Source of the DNA: Tsukamurella tyrosinosolvens
Lineage (GTDB): Bacteria; Actinomycetota; Actinomycetes; Mycobacteriales; Mycobacteriaceae
Assembly: GCF_900104775.1 (NCBI RefSeq)
Contig: NZ_FNSA01000003.1
Location: forward strand, 4,340,001 to 4,404,000
DNA length: 64,000 nt
Direction of reading: 5' to 3'
The notes under the pieces are model-generated. The model was not told the origin of the DNA. It searched no databases and saw nothing but the letters and a program-made list of their open reading frames with translations. The translations under genes and the position numbers were made by a program. This document shows positions 20,345-27,344 of this stretch, one piece after another. How positions within the stretch are numbered: position 1 is the first letter of the stretch; every line of letters starts with the position of its first letter.

Positions 20345-21425
20345 GGGGCGCCCCCACGTCCGCCCAGTGCCGGTCGGGCACGACGACCAGCTTGCCGACG
20401 TAGCCCTTGCCCAGGAAGGCCCGTTGCGCGTCGTGGATCCGCGAGAGCGGATAGGTGCCGGACAGCAGCGGCCTGATCGCGCCCGACTCGATGTACCCGA
20501 GCAGCCGCCGGAACGCGCTGCGGGTGCCCTGCGAGGAGCCGTGCAACTCCAGTTGCTTGAGGTACATCGTGCGCAGGTCCAGCTGCACGACGGGGCCGCC
20601 GATGGCGCCCGCGGTGGTGTACCGCCCCTCGGGCCGGAGGATCCGCAGCAGGTCGTTGAACATCGGACCGGCCACGAGGTCGGCGACCACGTCGACCGGC
20701 GCGTCCACCACCTGCTCCACGGCGGCGACGAGGTCGGCGCCGTCGTCCCGGATCAGGACGTCCGCTGCGCCGATGTCACGCAGCGCCCCCTCCTTGCCGC
20801 GGCTCGACACCGCGTACGGCACGGCGCCGCGCACCCGCGCGAGCTGGAGGATCGCCGAGCCGACGCCGCCGGAGGCACCGGTGACGACGACCCTCTCCCC
20901 CGAGGCCAGCCGCGCCCGGTCGAGCATCTGCTCCGCGGTGAGGTACGCGCAGCAGAAGGTCGCCAGCTCGGCGTCGTCGATCGGGGCGTCGGTGCGGTAC
21001 GCGTTCTCGGCCGGGACCGCGACGTACTCCGCGTATCCGCCGTCGCGGCCGTGGCCGATGTAGTCGATGTCGGCCAGGCTCTCGTCGCCCTCCGGCCGGT
21101 TGTAGATGCTGAAATCGACGATCACGCGCTCGCCGACCCGGTCCGCGTCCACCCCGTCGCCGACCGCGGCGATCCGCCCGACAATGTCGGCGCCCTGGAT
21201 CCGGGGGAAGGTCAGTGTGGACCTCCCGCGGCGCCACGTCGAGACGGAGGCGGGGTCGGTCTCGGTGCCGTACGCGCCCTCGCGGACCCACACGTCGGTG
21301 TTGTTCATGCCGCAGGCGTGCACGTCGATGAGCACCTCGCCGGGGGCGGGGCTGGGCAGCGGCACGTCCTCGCGGTAGACCAGGTTGTCCAACCCGCCGT
21401 GGGCGACCAGCTGAACGGCCCTCAT
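20331..21425 (-). CDS. MDR-family (quinone/enoyl reductase-like) oxidoreductase
   Basis: A medium-chain dehydrogenase/reductase of 364 residues from the ATG at 21425. A GTG at 21479 would add 18 residues. The Rossmann loop is VTGASGGVGSAILQLA. The GHE zinc-ligand motif is replaced by QGADIVG, so it resembles zinc-independent quinone or enoyl-thioester reductases rather than alcohol dehydrogenases. It should use NADPH to reduce an activated double bond. It overlaps the racemase-fold gene and begins under 100 bases after the SdpA-like gene on the same strand, so it may be part of the peptide operon or a separate small-molecule unit. Confidence 0.82.
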   Translation of the reverse strand: MRAVQLVAHGGLDNLVYREDVPLPSPAPGEVLIDVHACGMNNTDVWVREGAYGTETDPASVSTWRRGRSTLTFPRIQGADIVGRIAAVGDGVDADRVGERVIVDFSIYNRPEGDESLADIDYIGHGRDGGYAEYVAVPAENAYRTDAPIDDAELATFCCAYLTAEQMLDRARLASGERVVVTGASGGVGSAILQLARVRGAVPYAVSSRGKEGALRDIGAADVLIRDDGADLVAAVEQVVDAPVDVVADLVAGPMFNDLLRILRPEGRYTTAGAIGGPVVQLDLRTMYLKQLELHGSSQGTRSAFRRLLGYIESGAIRPLLSGTYPLSRIHDAQRAFLGKGYVGKLVVVPDRHWADVGAPHAAA

Positions 21426-21521
21426 CGTCGCAGGAGCACCGGATCGATCTGATGACTCCACCCCTTCGATGCTAACCACGAGCCCGTCCGCCGTCAGCCG
21501 TTTCGTGACGTCAGCTACAGA

Positions 21522-22070
21522 TCAGGCGAGTGGGACGAACTCCGAGACCAGGACGTGCTGAGGGTCCTCGGAGTCGTCGTACCCGGAGTACCGGATCACC
21601 GCGAACTGGAAGCCCTCGAGGTCGGGGCCGGAGTCGTCCCCCGCGGCGCCCACCACCGACGCTCGGACGAACTCCCGCAACATGCGGTACGCGGCCTTCG
21701 TCTCGACATCGCCGCGGGATGCGGCCACACCCACCTCCGTACAGACGTCGGACAAGGCCTTGTCGCGGCGCCGCTCCGGGAAGAAGAGTGCGTGCCGCCA
21801 CGTCCTCCGGCGCGACGGGACCGTCTCCCGCCACTCGGTCACGCCCCCGTCGGTCCCGACGGTCCGGTGGACGACGTGGAAGTCGTGCCGCGCGGGCTCC
21901 GGCGCGAAGAAGCGCCAATTGGGGATGAGGATCCCGATCGGATCCAGGCGCCGCACCCGGTCGAACATCTTGTTGGGATGCTGGGCCGCCGCGGTGACCA
22001 GCAGCGCGCCCGCGAGGCCCCACTCGACGGACCGCGCGGGCAGCCGGGCGCCGCCGTCACGCCCGGACAT
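21522..22070 (-). CDS. SdpA/DUF5819-like partner of the HTTM protein
   Basis: A 182-residue protein. A short hydrophobic stretch near the N-terminus (about 15-30, EWGLAGALLVTAAAQ) is followed by the segment IPNWRFFAPEPARHDFHV (about 49-66). This W-x-FF-P-x-P pattern is what SdpA-type and DUF5819 proteins show beside HTTM (SdpB-like) proteins; the match is by eye. The rest is predicted globular and acidic. It may be membrane-anchored and help mature or export the peptide encoded upstream. ATG 22070 overlaps the HTTM gene by 14 bases. An upstream in-frame start at 22142 would add 24 Arg-rich residues and is unlikely. Confidence 0.62.
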   Translation of the reverse strand: MSGRDGGARLPARSVEWGLAGALLVTAAAQHPNKMFDRVRRLDPIGILIPNWRFFAPEPARHDFHVVHRTVGTDGGVTEWRETVPSRRRTWRHALFFPERRRDKALSDVCTEVGVAASRGDVETKAAYRMLREFVRASVVGAAGDDSGPDLEGFQFAVIRYSGYDDSEDPQHVLVSEFVPLA

Positions 22071-23895
22071 GCTCGCCACCCACCGTCGACTCGGACGCCA
22101 CGAACGCGCGGATCTCCGCCGCGACCCGGCGTGCGTGCGCACGGTCGTAGAGCAGGCCGTCGTGGTCCGCCCCGTCGATCACGGCGCGCCGGGACCGGAT
22201 CCCGCCGGCGGCGTACTCGTCCTGGAGCTCCCGGTGCACGGGGTCGTTGGCCTCGCTGGTCTCCGCCGTGACCACCAGGCGGGGGACGTCGGTCGTGGGC
22301 GGCGCGCCGCCGCACACCGCGAAATCCGCGACGAGGCCGCGCCATTCGTGCCGCGCGGTCACCCACAGCCCCTGTTCGCGGAACCGGTCGAGCGCCGCCG
22401 CGCGCACGGCCCGGGGCAGGCGGTCGAGGGACGCGGGACGCTGTGCCAGCGGGCCCAGGCCCAGCCGCATGGACCAGGCGATGATGCCGAGCGCGGGTCC
22501 CAGCCGACTGGTGCCGGTCGCCTGAGCCGGCGAGCGGCGGAGTTGGTCCGGGTGACTCGCGTCGAGCAGGCTGACGGTGCCGACGGCGGCACCCACCTCG
22601 CCGGCGGCGCGCAACGCGAGGTATCCGCCGACCGAATGTCCCACCAGGTGAACCGGCCTGCCGTCGCCCTCCGCCCGCGCCAGGTCGACGAGCCGCCCCA
22701 CCTCCGCGTCGAGACCGGGGCCCGAGGGCGGGGCGGCGGCCCGGTCGACGATGACGACGCGGTGGTCCTCGGCGAGGTCGGCGGCGATCCACTCCCAGCC
22801 TTCCGGCACCGCGCCCAGGCCGTGCACGAGGATCACCGCCGGTGCGTCCGGACCGGCCGCCCCGTCGGCTACCCGGTAGCGCAGCGCCCCGCCGCGGGTG
22901 GCGAGGACGCGCTCGTCCCCGCGGCCGGCGCGGACCCGGCGGCGGCGACGCGCGTTCTCCACGGCGAGAAGGGCCGCTCCGCCCACGGCGGCGAGAGCGA
23001 CGGTGCGCGGGAAGGCGTCGCTGCGTGGGGATTCGCCCGCGCGGGCACCACCGGGCCGGTATTCGCGGTCGGTCGCGTACAGCAGCGGCGGGTACATCGC
23101 GGTGAACGCCCAGAGGAACCGCCCCAGCCCCATCACCCGGGTGTTGGCGAGGTGGAAACAGCCCATCGCCAGAGCGAAGAACGGCGCGGGACGACCCCCG
23201 AGCAGGTGTGCGGCGGGGAACAGGCACTCGCACGCGAGGACCCCGCGCTCGAGGAGAGCCGTCGTGCGGGGGTGTTCGTGGAACAGCCTCCACGCCAGGG
23301 GATCACCGTAGGTCCGGGTGCGGGTCACCTCGATCACCGCGCGCCCCGACCGCCACACCGGGCTGGTGAGCTTCACCCAGCCGGAGGCGCCGTAGGACAG
23401 CGTCGCCTGGGCGGCCAGGTACCACAGGCAGGCGTCCACCCACCGCGCGTCGCGGCCGCGGAGGCGCGCGAGAGCACAGGTCGCGGACACGAGAAACGAG
23501 ACGTGGTCGGCACCGTCGGCGCCGAAATGGTTGCGCGGCTGCAGGATCGCGGAGGACGCGCCGAGCGTCGCGTTCGCCGCGCACCGCACCCGCGGCGCGG
23601 TGGGAGCCAGCACTGCAGCGGCGGCCGCGAGCCGCAGTACGTGCAGCGCGTTCGTCGCGGCGGGACCGGAGACGGCGTCGACCGGCGGACCGAGGCGCGG
23701 TGCGCGGGTGAGGAAGTCCTCGCGGTCGAGACGCCAGTCGGCGAGGCCGCCGGGGCGGCGGTCGATGTCGCGCGCGAGGTACTCGGCGGAGGCGATCGCA
23801 TGACAGGCGGCGGCGAGCCGCTCGGCACCGTCGAGCGCACCGTCGCGCCCGATCGACGGGCGGCGCAACGGGATCCGGTTCAGCATCGAGAGCAT
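22057..23895 (-). CDS. HTTM (SdpB/VKGC-like) membrane domain fused to an alpha/beta hydrolase
   Basis: A 612-residue fusion. Residues 1-310 are a multi-pass HTTM domain: hydrophobic segments at about 82-100, 128-145, 155-172, 215-265 and 295-312, with NHFGADGADHVSF (122-134). YGASGWVKLTSPVW follows; its Lys175 aligns by eye with the catalytic-base Lys218 region of human gamma-glutamyl carboxylase. Residues 335-612 are an alpha/beta hydrolase with VILVHGLG, nucleophile Ser421 in GHSVGG, acid candidates at 545-551 and His578 in DGADHDG, so it should be active. It probably acts on the upstream peptide. No Shine-Dalgarno is visible before ATG 23895 or 23886, and a hairpin ends 11 bases upstream. 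Confidence 0.75.
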   Translation of the reverse strand: MLSMLNRIPLRRPSIGRDGALDGAERLAAACHAIASAEYLARDIDRRPGGLADWRLDREDFLTRAPRLGPPVDAVSGPAATNALHVLRLAAAAAVLAPTAPRVRCAANATLGASSAILQPRNHFGADGADHVSFLVSATCALARLRGRDARWVDACLWYLAAQATLSYGASGWVKLTSPVWRSGRAVIEVTRTRTYGDPLAWRLFHEHPRTTALLERGVLACECLFPAAHLLGGRPAPFFALAMGCFHLANTRVMGLGRFLWAFTAMYPPLLYATDREYRPGGARAGESPRSDAFPRTVALAAVGGAALLAVENARRRRRVRAGRGDERVLATRGGALRYRVADGAAGPDAPAVILVHGLGAVPEGWEWIAADLAEDHRVVIVDRAAAPPSGPGLDAEVGRLVDLARAEGDGRPVHLVGHSVGGYLALRAAGEVGAAVGTVSLLDASHPDQLRRSPAQATGTSRLGPALGIIAWSMRLGLGPLAQRPASLDRLPRAVRAAALDRFREQGLWVTARHEWRGLVADFAVCGGAPPTTDVPRLVVTAETSEANDPVHRELQDEYAAGGIRSRRAVIDGADHDGLLYDRAHARRVAAEIRAFVASESTVGGEHVRA

Positions 23896-23906
23896 GACGT
23901 GGGAAG

Positions 23907-23937
23907 GGCCGCGCCCCGCGAGGGACGGGGCGCGGCC
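23907..23937 (-). terminator. GC-rich intra-operon hairpin (attenuator-like)
   Basis: A perfect 12-base stem, GGCCGCGCCCCG pairing with CGGGGCGCGGCC, closes a 7-base loop between the precursor-like gene (stop at 23951) and the HTTM gene (ATG 23895). No U-run follows, as is common in high-GC actinobacteria. It could terminate most transcripts after the peptide or stabilise its 3' end, giving excess peptide over enzyme. Confidence 0.65.
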
Positions 23938-23950
23938 ACCTGCCGTCCGG

Positions 23951-24145
23951 TCAGAACGCGCCGGCTGCCGCCGCGAAGTTGGCGTCGCCGCCCATGCCCG
24001 CGACGTCGACACCGCCCCCGCCGCCGGCCGCGAAGCCCACGCTGGTCACGGGCGCGGTCGCGCCCACGTACGCCGGCCGATCGAGGTCCACGGGGGTCCC
24101 CGCGAGGACAGCGCTCCGGTTCACCTTCGAAATCATCTCCGTCAT
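23951..24145 (-). CDS. 64-residue precursor-like peptide (putative RiPP or SDP-like)
   Basis: An ATG at 24145, with a GAAGG sequence nine bases upstream, opens a 64-codon frame. Residues 1-30 are mixed polar/hydrophobic (MTEMISKVNRSAVLAG, then DLDRPAYVGA), like a leader. Residues 37-64 are small and neutral: a five-Gly run at 41-45, VDVAGMGGD, and AAAAGAF at the end. There is no Cys, no Lys after residue 7, only one Glu and no signal peptide. The size, the two-part composition, the hairpin behind it and the HTTM/SdpA-like genes downstream make it a good candidate for a ribosomally made, modified peptide. Modification and activity are unknown, and a false small ORF cannot be fully excluded. 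Confidence 0.6.
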   Translation of the reverse strand: MTEMISKVNRSAVLAGTPVDLDRPAYVGATAPVTSVGFAAGGGGGVDVAGMGGDANFAAAAGAF

Positions 24146-24450
24146 GAGAAAACCCTTCGTCTCCGCCGCCGAGCGGCGTCGTCGGATGTTGGGGTGAACG
24201 TCCCCGTCCTGCTGCTCGAATCGGGAACGGCGCGAAGGTAGCTCCGCCCGCGCGGGAGCGTCAACGGCTTCGCGGCGCGCGGGCGCACCGATCACGGGGC
24301 GCGCGGGCCAGGATCCGCTTCCCGTACATCGTCCGAACAGTGGCTTTACCGCCCGATTACGGTGCACGGATCGGCGCGGAGCACGGTTGCCCTTTTCCCA
24401 ACCCAGTGTGCCTCAGATCACTTGTCGGACCTCGGCGCGATACTGCCGCC
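24146..24450. promoter_or_regulatory. Divergent promoter region of the peptide operon and dinB
   Basis: This 305-base gap holds the promoters of the precursor-like gene (leftward) and dinB (rightward). The dinB -10 (GATACT, 24439-24444) is clear. The middle is very GC-rich (around 24245-24310) with several short inverted GC strings. I see no coding frame, tRNA, riboswitch or long repeat in it. Confidence 0.5.
24439..24444 (+). promoter_or_regulatory. dinB -10 element, leaderless type
   Basis: GATACT ends exactly six bases before the dinB ATG at 24451, so transcription would start at or next to the A of the start codon. No Shine-Dalgarno is present, as expected for a leaderless mRNA. Confidence 0.5.
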
Positions 24451-25662
24451 ATGAGCATGGACGCGCGGGCCGAGGCGTCGATCCTCCATGCCGATCTCGA
24501 CTCCTTCTACGCTTCGGTCGAGCAGCGCGACCACCCGTGGCTGCGCGGCCGGCCCGTCCTCGTCGGCTCGGGCGTCGTGCTCGCCGCCAGCTACGAGGCG
24601 AAGGCGAAGGGCGTCCGCTCCCCGATGCCGCACCGCGAGGCCCTGGCGCTCGCGCCGTTCGCGATCACCCAGCCGCCCCGGTTCGACGCGTACATGGAGG
24701 CCAGCCGCCGGGTCTTCGAGATCTTCCGGGACACCACCCCGCTGGTCGAGGGCCTGTCCGTCGACGAGGCCTTCCTCGACGTGGGCGGCCTCCGCGGCAT
24801 CCGCGGCACTCCGGTGGAGATCGCGGCCCGGCTGCGCGAGCGGGTGCGCACGGAGGTCGGGCTGCCGATCACGGTCGGCGTCGCGCGCAGCAAGTTCCTC
24901 GCCAAGGTCGCCAGCGCCGTCGGCAAACCCGACGGGCTGCTCGAGGTCCCACCGGGCACGGAGCTGCAGTTCCTGCACCCGCTGCCCGTGCGGCGGCTGT
25001 GGGGCGTGGGCCCCAAGACCGAGGCCAAGCTGCACGAGGTGGGGGTCGGCACCGTCGGGCAGATCGCGGAGCTGGGCGAGCACCGCCTGGCGTCCTTCCT
25101 CGGGCGGGGCACCGCGCGACACCTGTACGCGCTGTCCATGGCGCACGACCCCCGCCGCGTCGACACCGGACGGCGGCGCAAGTCGATCGGCGCGCAGCGG
25201 GCCCTGGGCCGCCGGATGACGTCGGAGACGGAGATCGAGGGCACCGCCCTCGCGATCGTGGACCGCCTGGGCGAGCGACTGCGCGCCGCGGGGCGCGTGA
25301 CGCGGACCGTCGAACTACGGCTGCGGTTCGACGATTTCACGTCCGTCACCCGGTCCCGCTCCCTGCGTGAACCGACCGACCGGACGGAAGTCGTGCTCGC
25401 CACCGCGCGGGGCCTGCTCGACGAGGCGATGCCGCTCGTGCGCGAGCGCGGCTGCACCCTGATCGGGCTCTCGTTGGCGAACCTGGAGAACCACGGCGCG
25501 GTGCAGCTGGCCCTGCCGTTCGACGGCGGCGAGCACGACGCCGACCTGGACCTCGCGATGGACTCGCTGCGCACCCGGTACGGGCGTGCGGCCGTGACCC
25601 GCGGCTCGCTCCTGCACCGCCCCCTCGGCCCGGACGCACCGATGCTGACCGAGCAGGACTAG
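24451..25662 (+). CDS. dinB: DNA polymerase IV (Y-family)
   Basis: A 403-residue translesion polymerase that extends past damaged or mispaired bases with low fidelity. Catalytic motifs are HADLDSFYASVEQ (about 13-25) and LSVDEAFLDV (about 105-114). The helix-hairpin-helix/thumb region has RRLWGVGPKTEAKL. The little-finger domain ends with VQLALPF, a classical beta-clamp-binding motif that would bring it to the replisome. The ATG at 24451 (an ATG at 24457 is the alternative) is six bases after a GATACT -10. No convincing SOS box is seen. Confidence 0.95.
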   Translation: MSMDARAEASILHADLDSFYASVEQRDHPWLRGRPVLVGSGVVLAASYEAKAKGVRSPMPHREALALAPFAITQPPRFDAYMEASRRVFEIFRDTTPLVEGLSVDEAFLDVGGLRGIRGTPVEIAARLRERVRTEVGLPITVGVARSKFLAKVASAVGKPDGLLEVPPGTELQFLHPLPVRRLWGVGPKTEAKLHEVGVGTVGQIAELGEHRLASFLGRGTARHLYALSMAHDPRRVDTGRRRKSIGAQRALGRRMTSETEIEGTALAIVDRLGERLRAAGRVTRTVELRLRFDDFTSVTRSRSLREPTDRTEVVLATARGLLDEAMPLVRERGCTLIGLSLANLENHGAVQLALPFDGGEHDADLDLAMDSLRTRYGRAAVTRGSLLHRPLGPDAPMLTEQD

Positions 25663-25679
25663 ACGCGCCGTCGGCCCGA

Positions 25680-27152
25680 TCAGCCCTGGGCGGACCGCCA
25701 CTGCGCGGCGGCCCGCTTCTCCTCCGCGACGCGGGCGGCGAACGCCTGCCGGGCGGCGAGGTGCTCCGGGTTGCGGCGCAGCACGAGGTACGCGGCGCCG
25801 ACGATGAGGAACCAGATCGGGGTGACCAGCATGGCCTGCAACGTGTCGGTCTCGCGGGTGAAGGCCCACAGCAGGAACAGGAAGAAGGCGAAGATCACCC
25901 ACGGCATCACGGTGCCGAGCGGCATCTTGAACGCGCTCTCGGCGTGCGCCTGCGGGCGCCGCGACCGGTACACCAGGTAGCTGACCAGGATGATCGTCCA
26001 GACGAACATGAAGCACAGCGACGAGACCGTGGTGACCACGGTGAATCCGGCGGACTTGTCCAGACCGAAGCCGAGTAGCACCACCGACGACAGCAGCATC
26101 ACGCCCGTGAGGAAGAGCGCGTTCTGCGGCACCTTGCGACCGGAGAGCTTGGCGAAGACCTTCGGGGCGTCGCCCTCGGTGGCGAGGCCGTAGACCATGC
26201 GCGAGGTGGAGTAGATGCCCGAGTTCGCCGACGACATGGCGGAGGTGAGCACCACCGCGTTCACCAGGTGCGCGGCGGCGCCGAGCCCGGCGAGGGTGAA
26301 GAGCATGACGAACGGGGACTCGTCCTTGCTGAACCGGTCCCACGGCACGACCGACATCAGGATCACCAGCGAGCCGACGTAGAAGAGCAGGATGCGGATC
26401 GGGATCGCATTGATCGCGCGGGGCAGGTTCTTCTCGGGGTTCTTGGTCTCGGCGGCCGCGGTGCCCACGAGCTCGATGCCGACGAACGCGAAGACGGCGA
26501 TCTGGAAGCCCGCGACGAAGCCCATGAAGCCCTGCGGGAAGACGCCGCCGTGCTCCCACAGGTTGGCGAGCGAGGCGCGCGCACCGTCGTGCTCGAAGCC
26601 GGTGATGATGAGCACCGCGCCGACGACGATGAGCGCCACGATGGCGATGATCTTGATCATGGCGAACCAGAACTCGGTCTCGCCGAAGGCGCGGACCGTC
26701 GGCAGGTTGAGGCCGATGAGCAGCACGATCACGGCGACCGCGGGGATCCACGGCGGGATGTCCTTCGCCCAGAAGGTGATGTAGACGGACGCGATCACGA
26801 CCACGTCCGCGACGGCGGTGACCACCCAGCAGAACCAGTAGGTCCAGCCGGTGAAGTGCGCGGCCCACGGGCCGAGGATGTCGCCGGCGAAGTCGGAGAA
26901 GTTGCGGTATCCGGTGCGGCTGAGCAGGAGCTCGCCCATCGCGCGCATGACGAAGTAGAGCATGAAGCCGATCACCATGTACACGAGGATCACCGACGGC
27001 CCGGCGACCGAGATCGTCTTGCCGGAGCCCATGAACAGGCCGGTGCCGATGGCGCCGCCGATCGCGATGAGCTGGATGTGGCGGTTGCTCAGGGCTCGGG
27101 TGAGCTGCTCACCCTCCTCCGGGTCGGACGGTGCCGCAGGTGACGTGGTCAT
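25680..27152 (-). CDS. cycA: D-serine/D-alanine/glycine transporter CycA
   Basis: A 490-residue APC-family proton symporter. Similarity by eye to E. coli CycA is very high, including NRHIQLIAIGGAIGTGLFMG, GPSVILVYMVIGFMLYFVMR, the TGWTYWFCWVVTAVADVV region and FAGFQIAVFAFVGIELVG-type segments. Twelve helices are expected. It should import D-alanine, D-serine and glycine; in mycobacteria CycA also takes up D-cycloserine. The ATG at 27152 gives the conserved N-terminus. It converges with dinB, with 17 bases between the stops. An N-terminal and a C-terminal extension account for the extra 20 residues. Confidence 0.92.
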   Translation of the reverse strand: MTTSPAAPSDPEEGEQLTRALSNRHIQLIAIGGAIGTGLFMGSGKTISVAGPSVILVYMVIGFMLYFVMRAMGELLLSRTGYRNFSDFAGDILGPWAAHFTGWTYWFCWVVTAVADVVVIASVYITFWAKDIPPWIPAVAVIVLLIGLNLPTVRAFGETEFWFAMIKIIAIVALIVVGAVLIITGFEHDGARASLANLWEHGGVFPQGFMGFVAGFQIAVFAFVGIELVGTAAAETKNPEKNLPRAINAIPIRILLFYVGSLVILMSVVPWDRFSKDESPFVMLFTLAGLGAAAHLVNAVVLTSAMSSANSGIYSTSRMVYGLATEGDAPKVFAKLSGRKVPQNALFLTGVMLLSSVVLLGFGLDKSAGFTVVTTVSSLCFMFVWTIILVSYLVYRSRRPQAHAESAFKMPLGTVMPWVIFAFFLFLLWAFTRETDTLQAMLVTPIWFLIVGAAYLVLRRNPEHLAARQAFAARVAEEKRAAAQWRSAQG

Positions 27153-27303
27153 GATTCGGGACCCTAATCGCTTCGGTGAGGCGCAGTTCACTCGGGGAGC
27201 CGCCACGGCCCCGCCGCCTCCTCCTCGCGGCGCACCGCCGGGCGGCCATTTTGTTCAGCTGGTTGTACGGCGTTCGATCTAGTGTTAGCTTCAGAGCATC
27301 GGA

Positions 27304-27319
27304 TGTGACGCCGGTCACG
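27304..27319. promoter_or_regulatory. CRP-like site upstream of the sugar-acid operon
   Basis: TGTGACGCCGGTCACG fits TGTGA-N6-TCACA with one mismatch at the last base. It lies 26-41 bases upstream of the TTG start of the MHS transporter. Cyclic-AMP control of a sugar-acid catabolic operon would be ordinary. Confidence 0.45.
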
Positions 27320-27344
27320 AGCCGATGGTTCGAAGGAGACGCCG

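Noticed and set aside
22057-23895. HTTM protein as a true vitamin-K-type glutamate carboxylase
   Set aside because: The candidate peptide has only one Glu, near its start, so Glu carboxylation of the core is unlikely even though a carboxylase-like Lys is present.
23951-24145. The small peptide as a mycofactocin precursor (MftA)
   Set aside because: No MftB or radical SAM MftC partner is nearby, and the C-terminus lacks the Val-Tyr pair used by mycofactocin.
24245-24450. SOS control or riboswitch in the dinB/peptide promoter region
   Set aside because: Only scattered GC-rich inverted strings and one -10 are visible; no SOS box and no recognisable riboswitch core.
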